Below are positions 1 through 8,863 of a stretch of DNA of 64,000 nucleotides, in pieces (the first letter of the stretch is position 1; each line of letters opens with the position of its first letter). The stretch is from Thiocapsa imhoffii (GTDB lineage: Bacteria > Pseudomonadota > Gammaproteobacteria > Chromatiales > Chromatiaceae). The position numbers were made by a program, and so were the translations under genes. The DNA lies in NCBI RefSeq assembly GCF_016583985.1, contig NZ_NRSD01000001.1, positions 481,910 to 545,909 of the forward strand, written 5' to 3'. A model generated the notes under the pieces. That model was not told where the DNA came from and did no database searches. It saw only the letters and a list, made by a program, of their open reading frames with translations.

Positions 1-141
1 CGACTGGCGCGTGGTGCGGCGATGCTCGGTGTCGACCTGATCCCCCCGGCGCGTCGGCGTTTGGCCCAGCGCTTCATGGGCGTCAGTGGTCGGCTCCCGC
101 GACTGGCGTGCGGCGTCCCCTTGGAGAAGGCCGATGTCTAA
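1..141 (+). CDS. ubiH: C-terminal end of UbiH-type ubiquinone-synthesis hydroxylase (partial)
   Basis: Frame 1 is open from the window edge to a TAA at 139-141. It encodes the last 46 residues of a protein, including MLGVDLIPPARRRLAQ and GRLPRLACGVPLE. This resembles the C-terminal tail of UbiH-family FAD monooxygenases, where a helix with a DLxPPxR motif is followed by a G-LPRLA-G segment. The stop overlaps the start of the next gene in ATGTCTAA, which suggests translational coupling. The pair matches the ubiH-ubiI order of Escherichia coli. The FAD-binding part lies outside the window, so the assignment rests on the tail and the neighbour. Confidence 0.7.
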   Translation, partial: RLARGAAMLGVDLIPPARRRLAQRFMGVSGRLPRLACGVPLEKADV

Positions 142-1420
142 TCCGGATGTTTCGACTCCCGCGGCGTATGCTCCGTGCGCGTCTGGTGCGATCGAGGTGA
201 ACGCGCGGCTGACGTATGATGTGATCGTGGTTGGCGGCGGGATGGTTGGCGCGGCACTGGCCCGTGCGTGCGCTGGCCAAGGGCTGCGGATCGCGGTCGT
301 CGAGGCCCGGGAACCACAGCGTGAGTGGCCGCGGGGCGAGATCGATCTGCGGGTCTCGGCGCTCAGCCGGGCCAGTCAGCGCATCCTGGAACGATTGGGT
401 GCCTGGGGGCGCGTCAGTCAACTCGGGGCGAATCCCTACCGTTCCATGGTGGTGTGGGACGCGTTGGGTGGTGGCCGGATCGAGTTCGATGCCCACTCGC
501 TCGGGGAGCCTGATCTCGGACATATCGTTGAGAACCGAGTCATCCAACTGGCCTTGTGGGAAGCCCTCGAGACGGCACCTGATGTGACGCTCTATTGCCC
601 CGCCACGATCGCTGATCTGGTACGCCACGATCGGGAGTCGCATCTGTTGCTGAGCGATGGGCGGAGCTTGGAGGCGCGCCTGGTGGTCGCGGCCGACGGT
701 CGCGATTCGCTGGTACGAGACTTGGTTGGCATCGAAACCACGGGGCACGACTACGAGCAACGCGCCCTGGTCGCGAATGTGCGCCCGTTGGAATGGCATC
801 GCGAGACGGCGTGGCAGCGGTTCCTTCCGACCGGGCCACTGGCCTTGTTGCCGTTGGCGGATGGGCGTTGTTCGATGGTCTGGTCGGCGACGGAGGAGCG
901 CGCGAGCGAACTCCTGGCGATGACCGACCGTGAATTCTCGCACGCGCTCTCGGATGCCTCCGAGGGGCGGCTGGGGTCGCTGGTGGTCGAAGGTTCTCGC
1001 GCGGCCGTGCCCTTGCGGGCGCAGCATGCAAAGGAGTACGTGCGCCCGGGGCTAGCGTTGGTGGGCGATGCGGCGCATGCGATCCATCCCTTGGCCGGCC
1101 AGGGGGTGAATCTGGGGTTTCTCGATGCCGCGGAGCTCGCCGCGGCGATCGCGCTGGCCGGCCAGCGCGGGCGTGAGATCGGTGGTCTCTGGGCGCTCCG
1201 CCGCTACGAACGTGCCCGGCGAGGTGATAATGCGGCCATGTTGGCCGCCATGGATCTCATCAAACGGGTTTTCGGGGATGTCGCGCCGCCAGTGGCCAAG
1301 GCACGCAGTCTCGGCCTGAGCCTAACTGACAAGATTGAACCACTGAAGCAGGTGTTCATGGAGCGTGCCCTAGGGCTGCATGCGTCTCTCCCACCCTTGG
1401 CTCGACCATTGGAGCCATGA
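134..1420 (+). CDS. ubiI: UbiI/UbiH-family FAD-dependent ubiquinone-biosynthesis hydroxylase
   Basis: This 428-residue flavoprotein hydroxylates the aromatic ring of ubiquinone precursors (UbiI acts at C5 in E. coli). A Rossmann motif, VGGGMVG, lies at about residues 33-39. The second FAD motif, GDAAHAIHPLAGQG, at about 311-324, is typical of the UbiH/UbiI/UbiF group. I chose the ATG at 134 because it overlaps the preceding ubiH stop and has GGAGAAGG just upstream. A reading 16 codons longer would run into ubiH. The exact ring position cannot be read from sequence; UbiI is favoured by order and length. Oxygen-dependent hydroxylation implies at least some oxic growth. Confidence 0.82.
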   Translation: MSNPDVSTPAAYAPCASGAIEVNARLTYDVIVVGGGMVGAALARACAGQGLRIAVVEAREPQREWPRGEIDLRVSALSRASQRILERLGAWGRVSQLGANPYRSMVVWDALGGGRIEFDAHSLGEPDLGHIVENRVIQLALWEALETAPDVTLYCPATIADLVRHDRESHLLLSDGRSLEARLVVAADGRDSLVRDLVGIETTGHDYEQRALVANVRPLEWHRETAWQRFLPTGPLALLPLADGRCSMVWSATEERASELLAMTDREFSHALSDASEGRLGSLVVEGSRAAVPLRAQHAKEYVRPGLALVGDAAHAIHPLAGQGVNLGFLDAAELAAAIALAGQRGREIGGLWALRRYERARRGDNAAMLAAMDLIKRVFGDVAPPVAKARSLGLSLTDKIEPLKQVFMERALGLHASLPPLARPLEP

Positions 1421-1675
1421 CCGCGGGTTGGGGTGCGACGAGAGGGCGACGGGCCCGCACGCTTCGAAACGGCCGAAATCGTCTTGGGCCCAAGTCCTTG
1501 CGCGAGTCTGATGGGCACGCGCGACCCGGTGTGTTCGCGGATGTCTGGGTACGGCCGCCGGCGCTGCGCGGTGGCCCAGGAGACGAGCGGCATCCGTTTG
1601 CGCGGTGGGTGAAACAACTGGCCGAGCGTGACAGCGAAGCGTGATACTTGTTTATTTCGGATCAGGGGGACGACG

Positions 1676-2929
1676 ATGACAGCTCAAAATGCCTTCTATG
1701 CGCAATCAGGTGGCGTGACCGCCGTGATCAACGCCTCGGCCTGTGGCGTGATCGAGACCGCACGACTGCATCAGGATCGCATCGGTAAAGTGTTCGCGGG
1801 GCGCAACGGGATCATCGGGGCCTTGACCGAGGATCTCATCGATACCAGCCTGGAGACCGCCGAGGATATCGCGGCCCTGCGCTACACTCCGGCTGGGGCC
1901 TTCGGTTCTTGCCGCTACAAGTTGAAGAGTCTCGAGGCCAACCGGCGCGAATACGAGCGGCTGATCGAGGTCTTCAAGGCGCACGAGATCGGTTACTTCT
2001 TTTATAACGGTGGGGGTGACTCGGCCGATACCTGTTACAAGATCTCCCAACTCTCGGAAACCATGGGTTTTCCGGTCCAGGCCCTGCATGTGCCCAAGAC
2101 CGTCGACAACGATCTCCCCATCACCGACAACTGTCCAGGCTTTGGCTCCGTTGCGAAATACATCGCAACCTCCGCCTTGGAGGCCTCTTTCGACGTGCGC
2201 TCCATGGCCAAGACCTCGACGAAGATCTTCGTCCTCGAAGTCATGGGGCGTCACGCCGGCTGGATTGCCGCGGCGGGCGGGTTGATCGAGGATCATGGGA
2301 TCCCGGTGATGATCCTTTTCCCGGAGATCGAATTCGATCAGGCGCGGTTTCTCGCCGCGGTGCAGGAGAAGGTCGCCGCTCATGGCTATTGCACCATCGT
2401 GGTCTCAGAAGGCGCGAAATACCCCGATGGGCGATTCTTGGCCGAACAAGGCACCCGGGATGCGTTTGGGCATGCACAACTCGGCGGGGCGGCCCCGGTG
2501 GTCGCAAACATGATCAAGGAGGCCACTGGCTACAAATTCCACTGGGCCGTTGCCGATTATCTTCAGCGAGCGGCCCGCCACCTCGCCTCGAAGACCGATG
2601 TGGAACAGGCCTATGCGATGGGGCGTGCCGCGGTCGAATTCGCGCTCGCCGGGCACAGTGCCGTCATGCCGACGATCAAGCGTGTGAGTCAGGACCCCTA
2701 TCGCTGGGAAGTTGGCGAAGCGCCGCTCTCCGAAGTGGCCAACGTCGAGAAATTCATGCCGCGCGAGTTCATCTCCGAGGATGGGTTCGGCATCACGACC
2801 TCCTGCAAGGAGTATCTGATTCCACTGATCCAGGGCGAGGACTATCCGCCCTATGAGCGGGGTATGCCCAAGTATGTGACCTTGAAGAACGTTGCGGTCG
2901 AGACGCGGCTGCCCGCCTTCGAGCTCTGA
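1676..2929 (+). CDS. pfp: Pyrophosphate-dependent 6-phosphofructokinase
   Basis: The enzyme interconverts fructose 6-phosphate + PPi and fructose 1,6-bisphosphate + Pi, so it works in both glycolysis and gluconeogenesis. The 417-residue protein has NGGGDSADT at 111-119, the phosphoryl-donor loop. The Asp there occupies the position that blocks ATP and favours PPi in this superfamily. PKTVDNDLP follows at 140-148, with the catalytic Asp, and MGRHAGW comes further on. The ATG at 1676 follows AGGGGGA; a start 16 codons upstream is in frame but has no ribosome site. The next gene is a soluble pyrophosphatase that uses the same PPi pool. The donor loop reads GGGDS where many PPi enzymes have GGDDS. 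Confidence 0.88.
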   Translation: MTAQNAFYAQSGGVTAVINASACGVIETARLHQDRIGKVFAGRNGIIGALTEDLIDTSLETAEDIAALRYTPAGAFGSCRYKLKSLEANRREYERLIEVFKAHEIGYFFYNGGGDSADTCYKISQLSETMGFPVQALHVPKTVDNDLPITDNCPGFGSVAKYIATSALEASFDVRSMAKTSTKIFVLEVMGRHAGWIAAAGGLIEDHGIPVMILFPEIEFDQARFLAAVQEKVAAHGYCTIVVSEGAKYPDGRFLAEQGTRDAFGHAQLGGAAPVVANMIKEATGYKFHWAVADYLQRAARHLASKTDVEQAYAMGRAAVEFALAGHSAVMPTIKRVSQDPYRWEVGEAPLSEVANVEKFMPREFISEDGFGITTSCKEYLIPLIQGEDYPPYERGMPKYVTLKNVAVETRLPAFEL

Positions 2930-3273
2930 CCATCAGGCGCGAGTGCGCTGGGGCATGAAACGTGCCGCGGCGCCGTTCCCGCGCGGCTCCAACCGAGCCG
3001 ACTGTCCACGTCTCGGTGTGATCCCGCACCCCCGACACCGCAACGGCTCGCGAAGAGCCGTTGCAAGTGGGTGCGCGCCCCGCGAGGCAAATCCGTCGCG
3101 GCCGCATCAGCGCCACGACGGCACGACCGCAACGCTGATCATTGGGATTTCACGGCCGGTGATGGGCTACAATCGGGCTATGATTTTCAGTTCTCGCCTG
3201 CGCTGGAGCGGCCATGATTGATCATGACCGCGCCTGGTTCGGCGATCGTACCCGCACCTCATGAGGTTGAGCT
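2930..3273. other. Intergenic region between pfp and ppa
   Basis: This is a 344-base non-coding gap. It contains the perfect hairpin at 3040-3064 and, nearer ppa, a TACAAT at 3168-3173 that could be a -10 element. I found no convincing -35 partner. No reading frame here looks like a gene. Confidence 0.5.
3040..3064 (+). terminator. Perfect 10-bp hairpin downstream of pfp, no T-run
   Basis: GCAACGGCTC (3040-3049) pairs perfectly with GAGCCGTTGC (3055-3064) around a GCGAA loop. It lies 111 bases after the pfp stop. No uridine tract follows, so it may be a processing or Rho-assisted 3' end rather than a classical intrinsic terminator. Confidence 0.4.
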
Positions 3274-3822
3274 ATGGACCCGAAACGCGTTCCGCGTGGC
3301 GATAATATCCCGAACGAGATCAATGTCATCATTGAGATCCCGTCGCATGCCGAGCCCGTCAAGTACGAGATGGATAAGGCAACTGGCGCCATGTTCGTGG
3401 ATCGCTTCATGTCGACCGCGATGCACTATCCCTGTAATTACGGCTATGTGCCCAATACCCTTTCGGCGGATGGTGATCCGGTTGACGTGATCGTGGTGAC
3501 CCCCTACCCATTGATCTCAGGCTCGGTCATCAAATGCCGACCGATCGGGGTGCTGAAAATGACCGATGAGTCGGGCGACGATGCCAAAATCTTGGCATTG
3601 CCCATCGACAAATTGTTCAAGGGCTATCGGAGCATCGAGAGCTTCCGCGACATGCCCCCTCATTTACTGGATCAGATCGCTCATTTCTTTGAGCACTACA
3701 AGGATCTCGATGAGGGAAAATGGGTGCGGGTCATGGGCTGGGGTGGACGCGAGGAGGCTCGCGAGGAAATCATGAACAGTGTTCGCATGTTCGAAGAGGC
3801 CCCCGAGAAGCCGGCCTTCTAG
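3274..3822 (+). CDS. ppa: Soluble inorganic pyrophosphatase (family I)
   Basis: This cytoplasmic enzyme hydrolyses pyrophosphate to two phosphates, pulling biosynthetic reactions forward. The 182-residue length is normal for prokaryotic family I enzymes. The signature DGDPVDVIV lies at 66-74, with the metal-binding aspartates. Substrate-site residues YEMDK (31-35) and YPCNYGYVP (52-60) are also present. The start follows GAGGTTGAGCT. The gene sits just downstream of the PPi-dependent phosphofructokinase, so PPi-producing and PPi-destroying activities must be balanced. A membrane H+-pyrophosphatase, often seen with PPi-PFK, is not in the window. Confidence 0.93.
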   Translation: MDPKRVPRGDNIPNEINVIIEIPSHAEPVKYEMDKATGAMFVDRFMSTAMHYPCNYGYVPNTLSADGDPVDVIVVTPYPLISGSVIKCRPIGVLKMTDESGDDAKILALPIDKLFKGYRSIESFRDMPPHLLDQIAHFFEHYKDLDEGKWVRVMGWGGREEAREEIMNSVRMFEEAPEKPAF

Positions 3823-3925
3823 AGTGAGCGGGTCCCCGATTTGGTCCATCAGGTCGTCCCGTGCGCGGTGCCTCGGTACTCTCGGTGACTGAGTCACACG
3901 CTAGCACCGACCGCATGAGGAAACG

Positions 3926-4408
3926 ATGACACTGACTCATTTCGATGAACGTGGCGCGGCACAGATGGTCGATGTGGGTGGCAAGCCCGAGAGCTGGCGC
4001 CGCGCCGTTGCCGTGGGGATGATCCGCATGGCGCCTGCGACACTGGATTTGATCCTCTCTGGTGGGCATGCAAAGGGAGACGTTTTGGGCGTTGCGCGGA
4101 TCGCGGGGATCATGGCCGCGAAGCGGACCAGTGAGCTGGTCCCACTCTGTCATCCTTTGATGCTCACCCGGGTCGCACTGGATCTTGAGCCGGTGCCAGA
4201 TGCGTCTCTGGTGCGGTGTCAGGCTACTATCGAAACGCGCGGTACGACTGGGGTCGAAATGGAAGCACTCTGCGCGGTGCAGGTGAGTCTCTTGACCATT
4301 TATGACATGTGCAAGGCTGCTGACCGTGGCATGATCATCGACGGGGTCTGCCTGCTGGAGAAGGAGGGCGGGCAGTCTGGACACTGGGTCCGGACGCTGC
4401 AAGCCTGA
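3926..4408 (+). CDS. moaC: Cyclic pyranopterin monophosphate synthase MoaC
   Basis: MoaC converts the MoaA product, 3',8-cyclo-7,8-dihydro-GTP, into cyclic pyranopterin monophosphate, the first stable molybdenum-cofactor intermediate. The 160-residue protein has [20 protein letters not shown] and LVPLCHPL in the first half. The conserved GVEMEAL...[10 protein letters not shown] lies near 110-131, where the catalytic Lys and Asp fall. The ATG at 3926 is preceded by GAGGAAACG. No other moa or mog gene is nearby, so the gene stands alone. Confidence 0.94.
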   Translation: MTLTHFDERGAAQMVDVGGKPESWRRAVAVGMIRMAPATLDLILSGGHAKGDVLGVARIAGIMAAKRTSELVPLCHPLMLTRVALDLEPVPDASLVRCQATIETRGTTGVEMEALCAVQVSLLTIYDMCKAADRGMIIDGVCLLEKEGGQSGHWVRTLQA

Positions 4409-4545
4409 CATGGACGCGACGCCCGATTGCGCGCGCCCATCATCATCGGTCCGGTCCCCGAGGGCGATCGAGACGAAACAGAGCTCATCACACAAGGTTG
4501 GCACATGGCGCATTTGGTGTACTGGAGCACATCGTGGGAGATGAC

Positions 4546-5019
4546 GTGACCTGGTCGCTTGCGTTGAGTGTCGGCATCGATGAACTCGATGCGCAACACC
4601 GTGCGTTGCTCGACCTCCTCAATCAATTGCACTCATCCGTGACCGACGGTCTAACACGACAACGTCAACTCGAACTCCTCGGAGAGCTTGCCGAATATAC
4701 GAAGATCCATTTCGCGGTCGAAGAAAGCTTGATGCGCATCTTTGGGTACCCCGACTACGAACGTCACAAAACCCAGCATGAGGGCTTGATTCGCAACATG
4801 GTCGACCTGCAGCAGCGGCTCGATCAGGGGCGTGAAGAGGTCGATGCGGCGCTGATGCGCCATCTCCGTCATTGGTTGATCGACCACATCCTGCAAAGCG
4901 ATCAAGACTACAGTCGCTTCTTCCTGGCTGCGGGGGCCCTCGCGAAACACGCCAAGCCATCATGGTCGACCCGCATCTGGGATCATCTGCAGTTTTGCAG
5001 CGCAAAGTGCTGGAGTTGA
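4546..5019 (+). CDS. Bacteriohemerythrin (non-heme diiron O2-binding protein)
   Basis: This single-domain hemerythrin of 157 residues binds O2 at a diiron centre and may act in O2 storage, delivery or sensing. Every expected iron ligand is present: H18, H55 and E59 (HFAVE), H74 and H78 (HKTQH), H114 and D119 (HILQSD). I chose the GTG at 4546 because the family begins with a short W-x3-LSVGIDELDAQH leader and GGGAG lies five bases upstream. A longer TTG start at 4498 is possible but has a poor ribosome site. The 26 or so residues after the last helix carry two cysteines (CSAKC). Confidence 0.87.
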   Translation: MTWSLALSVGIDELDAQHRALLDLLNQLHSSVTDGLTRQRQLELLGELAEYTKIHFAVEESLMRIFGYPDYERHKTQHEGLIRNMVDLQQRLDQGREEVDAALMRHLRHWLIDHILQSDQDYSRFFLAAGALAKHAKPSWSTRIWDHLQFCSAKCWS

Positions 5020-5140
5020 CCTCGGTTCCTAGTCTCGCCTGACCGTCGCCCAGAGTCCGTGACGTGGCCTGCCAGAGTGGCGCGCATGGTGCGTCGGCCA
5101 CGCCTCCATTGCCATTGCCGGTTGCGGCGAGGGTTCCATT

Positions 5141-5776
5141 ATGCATCCAATCTATCAGGGCGCACGCTTCTTAACCGCGGCTGCCCGTCTCGAACAGTGT
5201 CCAGTCGATCAGGGGCGAGAAGTGGCCTTCTCGGGTCGCTCAAACGCTGGGAAATCGAGTGTAATTAACACGATTTGCCACCAGAATGCCTTGGCGAGAA
5301 CGAGCAAGACGCCTGGGAGGACGCAGCAAATGGTGTTCTTTCAGCTCGACGATTCGCGCCGCTTGGTCGATTTGCCGGGCTATGGTTATGCGAAGGTTCC
5401 AGAAGCGCTAAAGCGTGATTGGCAAACGCAGATGTCGGCCTATCTCGAGCAGCGACGATCGCTCGTTGGGCTGGTGCTGGTCATGGACATTCGGCATCCC
5501 TTGACCGAGTTCGACCAACACATGCTGCGTTGGGGCGGCCGTGCGAATCTCCCGATCCTAGCCTTGTTGACGAAGGCCGACAAACTCAAATCGGGTGCCG
5601 TACGGACAGCGGAACGGATGGTGGAGCGGGTCGTCACCGCTGAACAGGAGGCGAATCAGGTCGCGACCTTCTCGTCGCTGCGACGCCATGGGGTCGGGGT
5701 CGTGCATCATATCTTGGATCGCTGGCTCGAGATCGATCCGGTTGCGGAACGGTCTACCCCGCAACCCACGGCCTAG
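5141..5776 (+). CDS. engB: Ribosome-biogenesis GTPase EngB (YihA/YsxC)
   Basis: This small TRAFAC-class GTPase assists assembly of the large ribosomal subunit. In 211 residues it has G1 GRSNAGKSS (32-40), the G2 region with [10 protein letters not shown]3 DLPGYG, G4 TKADK and G5 SSL, all in normal order. The length matches the family (about 200). It starts with [10 protein letters not shown]; family members share this N-terminal strand before the P-loop. The gene is convergent with the exported-protein gene that follows. Confidence 0.94.
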   Translation: MHPIYQGARFLTAAARLEQCPVDQGREVAFSGRSNAGKSSVINTICHQNALARTSKTPGRTQQMVFFQLDDSRRLVDLPGYGYAKVPEALKRDWQTQMSAYLEQRRSLVGLVLVMDIRHPLTEFDQHMLRWGGRANLPILALLTKADKLKSGAVRTAERMVERVVTAEQEANQVATFSSLRRHGVGVVHHILDRWLEIDPVAERSTPQPTA

Positions 5777-5807
5777 GGCCGCGCTCGCGCGCGAAACCCT
5801 AAGCCGT
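5768..5807 (+). terminator. Hairpin overlapping the engB stop codon
   Basis: ACGGCCTAGGG (5768-5778) pairs with CCCTAAGCCGT (5797-5807) with one mismatch. The engB stop codon lies inside the left arm. It is placed to end transcription from both convergent genes. There is no T-run. Confidence 0.4.
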
Positions 5808-5835
5808 CGAGCTTGCGTGAGTGACGTTGTGACGT

Positions 5836-6597
5836 TTACTCAGCGTCTTGCGGCATGCTCGGCGCTCCGTAATACGGCATCATGGGACCGTACCCCATCG
5901 CGCGCGGATCGCCGCCGTAGGGCATTCCGCCTGGATGGCCGCCGTAGGGACCGTGACCGTAACCCTGATGCGGCATGCGCTTGGGCATCGGGGGGAACTG
6001 GGGCATGGGCGGTGGGCTGCCGAACAGCACGCGCGCGGCCTCGATCTGTTCCTCCGTCATGGCATCGATGGTCTGCCGATACTGCTCAAGCTGTTCTTCC
6101 ATGGCTTTGCGCCGCTGCTCGGCCTCGACCCAAGGTGGCGTCTCCGGCATCTCGATACCCCGTTCGGCGGCATCCGCACGCATCTGTTCCCAGTGCGCCT
6201 CTCGCATGGCGCGACGCTCCTCGGGTGACATGGAGCGCATCTTCTCCATCATCGCTCTGCGCTGCTCGCGCATGGCATCAAGATCCTCCGGCGACATCCC
6301 GAAGCGCTCCGGCATCGGGGGTGGCTCAGGCATGGCGGGGGCCGCGAGCCAGGGTGGTGTCTCTGGAAGCGCTAGGCCGATCTCGGCGGCACTGGCGCGA
6401 AGTTCCTCATAGCGTTTCTCACGCTCTGCCGCATCGGCGGGCGATGCGGGTGCGGCGACCGCGGCGGGTTCGCTCGCCGGCGCTGCCTCCGCTGGGCTGG
6501 CTTCGGGCGTAACCGTCTCGGCGAACACACCCTGGCTGATCACCAGCGCCAGCGTCGCAGCCGAGACAATCGGAATCAAGCGAGACGTTTCGTGCAT
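5836..6597 (-). CDS. Exported Pro/Met/Gly-rich protein with two PETPPW repeats, function unknown
   Basis: I do not recognise this 253-residue protein. Residues 1-26 form a signal peptide (hydrophobic core about 8-22, AxA-like cut at VFA/ET). An Ala/Pro linker spans 27-58. Two related units follow: EELRASAAEIGLALPETPPW (64-83) and EQMRADAAERGIEMPETPPW (137-156). Between them is a charged Met/Arg/Glu-rich helical stretch (101-135) containing MSPEERRAMREAHWEQM. The tail (193-253) is rich in Pro, Gly, Tyr and His, with runs such as GYGHGPYGGHPGGMPYGG. AGAGGA precedes the ATG. It is probably periplasmic or surface-exposed. The Met/His-rich composition could allow metal binding, but that is a guess. 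Confidence 0.75.
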   Translation of the reverse strand: MHETSRLIPIVSAATLALVISQGVFAETVTPEASPAEAAPASEPAAVAAPASPADAAEREKRYEELRASAAEIGLALPETPPWLAAPAMPEPPPMPERFGMSPEDLDAMREQRRAMMEKMRSMSPEERRAMREAHWEQMRADAAERGIEMPETPPWVEAEQRRKAMEEQLEQYRQTIDAMTEEQIEAARVLFGSPPPMPQFPPMPKRMPHQGYGHGPYGGHPGGMPYGGDPRAMGYGPMMPYYGAPSMPQDAE

Positions 6598-7181
6598 GAA
6601 GTCGTCCTCTTAGTGATGAAATGGTGGTTGGAGTGAAGACATCGGATGCGTGATCCGTGGCCGCCTGGTCATCAGGTCACCACGGAGCTCCGATCACCCC
6701 TCATCTGCGCCGCCCCTGTCGGGGTGACGTCGTCGCAGATCCAGGTCGCGCGGCACGCTCTTGGGGCGCTGACCTCGCGACAAGGCGGTCGACCGTGACA
6801 GGTCTTTTGGGCGCGATTCGTGCTGACGGTCGCTCTGACGTGCATCGTACCCCGCTTCTCCTGTCCTGGCTGATTCAGGCGTTCCGTGCTGCCTTGCGAC
6901 CCGTCCCCTCGCAACCACGACCGCAACCCGCATGGGTTGCGATCACACACATGCCGGACCGGGCAGACAGACCCAAACGCTGAGTCGACGACCAGTGCTA
7001 GGGTAACCGATCCGAGAGTCCAGGGCACACCCCTTTGCGATCCTTTTCGTCGTGGTTCCCGGATGGGGTACGTATCCTCCACCATCCTAGCGTGCCATTA
7101 TGCTGGTTTGAGGATGCCGGCAGGGGCGGCGGCTGTTGGAGTGAGTTCTGGGTCGCTCAGATCCTAACCTGAGGAGTGTTC
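6598..7181. other. Long divergent intergenic region
   Basis: This 584-base gap separates two divergently transcribed genes and so should hold both promoters. Overlapping frames here have no family-like features. The only clear structure is the palindrome at 6922-6941. I could not assign promoter boxes with confidence. Confidence 0.45.
6922..6941. repeat. Perfect 8-bp inverted repeat with 4-base loop
   Basis: CGCAACCC (6922-6929) and GGGTTGCG (6934-6941) flank GCAT. It could be a regulator binding site or a small RNA hairpin in the divergent promoter region. Confidence 0.45.
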
Positions 7182-8675
7182 ATGCAGATCGGTGACTTGA
7201 TGAGGATGAGTGGAGTGGCCTTTGGCACGAGCGGGGCGCGTGGTTTAGTGCAAGAGATGACGGACCGTGTCTGTTATGCCTACACCACGGGATTTCTGTG
7301 CGCTCTGCGCGAGGCTGGGTTGCTCGCCCCACCGAGCGCGGTCGGGATCGGTGGCGATCGACGGCCGAGCACCAGGCGGATCATGACCGCTTGCGCGCGC
7401 GCGGTGGTGGATCAGGGGTGCCAGCCCAGCAATCTGGGTCTGATTCCGAGCCCAGCGGTCGCCGCGTGGGGATTGGCGCGCTCGGTGCCCACACTCATGG
7501 TCACCGGGAGCCATATTCCGGATGATCGCAACGGGATCAAGTTCAATCTGCCAACCGGGGAGATCCTAAAACGCGACGAAGCGCGGATTCGTGCGCAACG
7601 CATGACACTCGATGAGGATCTCTTCGACGCGAGCGGGGCCTTCCGCCATGATCAGACGGGTGTGCTACCGCGCCTGGATGTGCGTGCGGAACGGGACTAC
7701 CAGCGGCGGTATCTGGATTTTTTCCCAGCAGCTTGCCTCAATGGGCTGCGGGTTGGTGTCTATGAGCACTCGAGTGTGGCAAGCGACTCTTACGTGGCTG
7801 TGCTCGAAGGCCTTGGAGCGCGCGTGACCCGTCTTGCACGCTCCGAGGTCTTCGTCCCCGTTGATACCGAGGCAGTCCGTCACGAGGACATGGCGTTGGC
7901 TCGGTCCTGGGCCGCGCAGGGTGACTTCGATGCCCTGGTGTCTGCCGACGGCGATGGCGACCGCCCCTTGATCAGCGACGAGACCGGTGCCTGGTTGCGT
8001 GGTGATCTCGCCGGCTTGCTGTGCGCGCTGCAGCTCGGTGCGCGTGGGGTGGTCACGCCCGTCAGCAGCAATACCGCGGTAGAGCGCTGCGGTTGTTTCG
8101 AGCAGGTTGTGCGCACGCGCATCGGTTCACCCTTCGTGATCGAGGGGATGGAAGATCTGCTTGCGCGCGGGGTGTCTCCAGTGGTGGGCTACGAGGCCAA
8201 CGGTGGCTTCATGCTGGGCAGTGATCTCGTGCGCGAGGGGCGGGTCCTGCCCGCGCTACCAACGCGCGATGCCATCCTGGTCGCGCTGGCCATCCTAGAG
8301 GCCGCCGTGCGGCAGGGCAAACCGGTTTCGGCGCTTGCGCGAGGTCTGCCGGCCCGCTTTACTCACAGTGACCGACTCACGGACTTTCCGAGCGCTCGGG
8401 CACAATCGCAACTGGCCGCGCTCGACAGCGGCGATCCGTTGCGTGATCGAGCCGCTGTCGAGGATCTCTTCGCCGCGGCCTTCGGCGCCGTTGCGAGTCT
8501 CGACCGGACCGATGGACTGCGTATCTCCTTCGCCAGTGGTGAGATCGCGCATCTTCGGCCCTCGGGTAACGCCCCGGAACTGCGTGCATATACCGAGGCC
8601 GACAGTGCAGAACGGGCGCAGGCCATGAATCGGATCTGCTTAGCGATCCTGTCGCGCTGGCGTGATGCGGACTGA
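7182..8675 (+). CDS. Phosphomannomutase/phosphoglucomutase-family phosphohexomutase
   Basis: This alpha-D-phosphohexomutase (497 residues) probably interconverts hexose 6- and 1-phosphates for nucleotide-sugar synthesis. The N-terminal GTSGARG (15-21) is followed by the phosphoserine loop TGSHIPDDRNGIKF (108-121, catalytic Ser110). The metal-binding loop ADGDGDRP lies at about 255-262, a sugar-binding GYEANGGF loop near 340, and the phosphate-binding RPSGNAPELR near 459. The active loop reads TGSHIP rather than the classical TASHNP, a variant seen in some proteobacterial members. I use the ATG at 7182 with GAGGA six bases upstream; a GTG two codons earlier is in frame. Substrate preference cannot be assigned. 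Confidence 0.85.
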   Translation: MQIGDLMRMSGVAFGTSGARGLVQEMTDRVCYAYTTGFLCALREAGLLAPPSAVGIGGDRRPSTRRIMTACARAVVDQGCQPSNLGLIPSPAVAAWGLARSVPTLMVTGSHIPDDRNGIKFNLPTGEILKRDEARIRAQRMTLDEDLFDASGAFRHDQTGVLPRLDVRAERDYQRRYLDFFPAACLNGLRVGVYEHSSVASDSYVAVLEGLGARVTRLARSEVFVPVDTEAVRHEDMALARSWAAQGDFDALVSADGDGDRPLISDETGAWLRGDLAGLLCALQLGARGVVTPVSSNTAVERCGCFEQVVRTRIGSPFVIEGMEDLLARGVSPVVGYEANGGFMLGSDLVREGRVLPALPTRDAILVALAILEAAVRQGKPVSALARGLPARFTHSDRLTDFPSARAQSQLAALDSGDPLRDRAAVEDLFAAAFGAVASLDRTDGLRISFASGEIAHLRPSGNAPELRAYTEADSAERAQAMNRICLAILSRWRDAD

Positions 8676-8863
8676 TGCGGTCACGTCCCGCCTGGTCGCG
8701 AACCGGTGGGGGAACACGGCCCTTGGTAGGACGGGATGGTCCGCGAGCGGTTCCTGTCTTGCGGGATGGCGTCTTCGGCGGGTCGAACGGGTTGTTGGTG
8801 GAACGCGGGTCAGGTGGCACGGAGGGGAGAGGCGTTCACTCGGGGGCGAGCGGATGGGCATCG

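Noticed and set aside
1417..1644. A 75-codon frame starting in ATGA at the ubiI stop
   Set aside because: The overlap looks like coupling, but the translation is Arg-rich with no family features and no ribosome site of its own.
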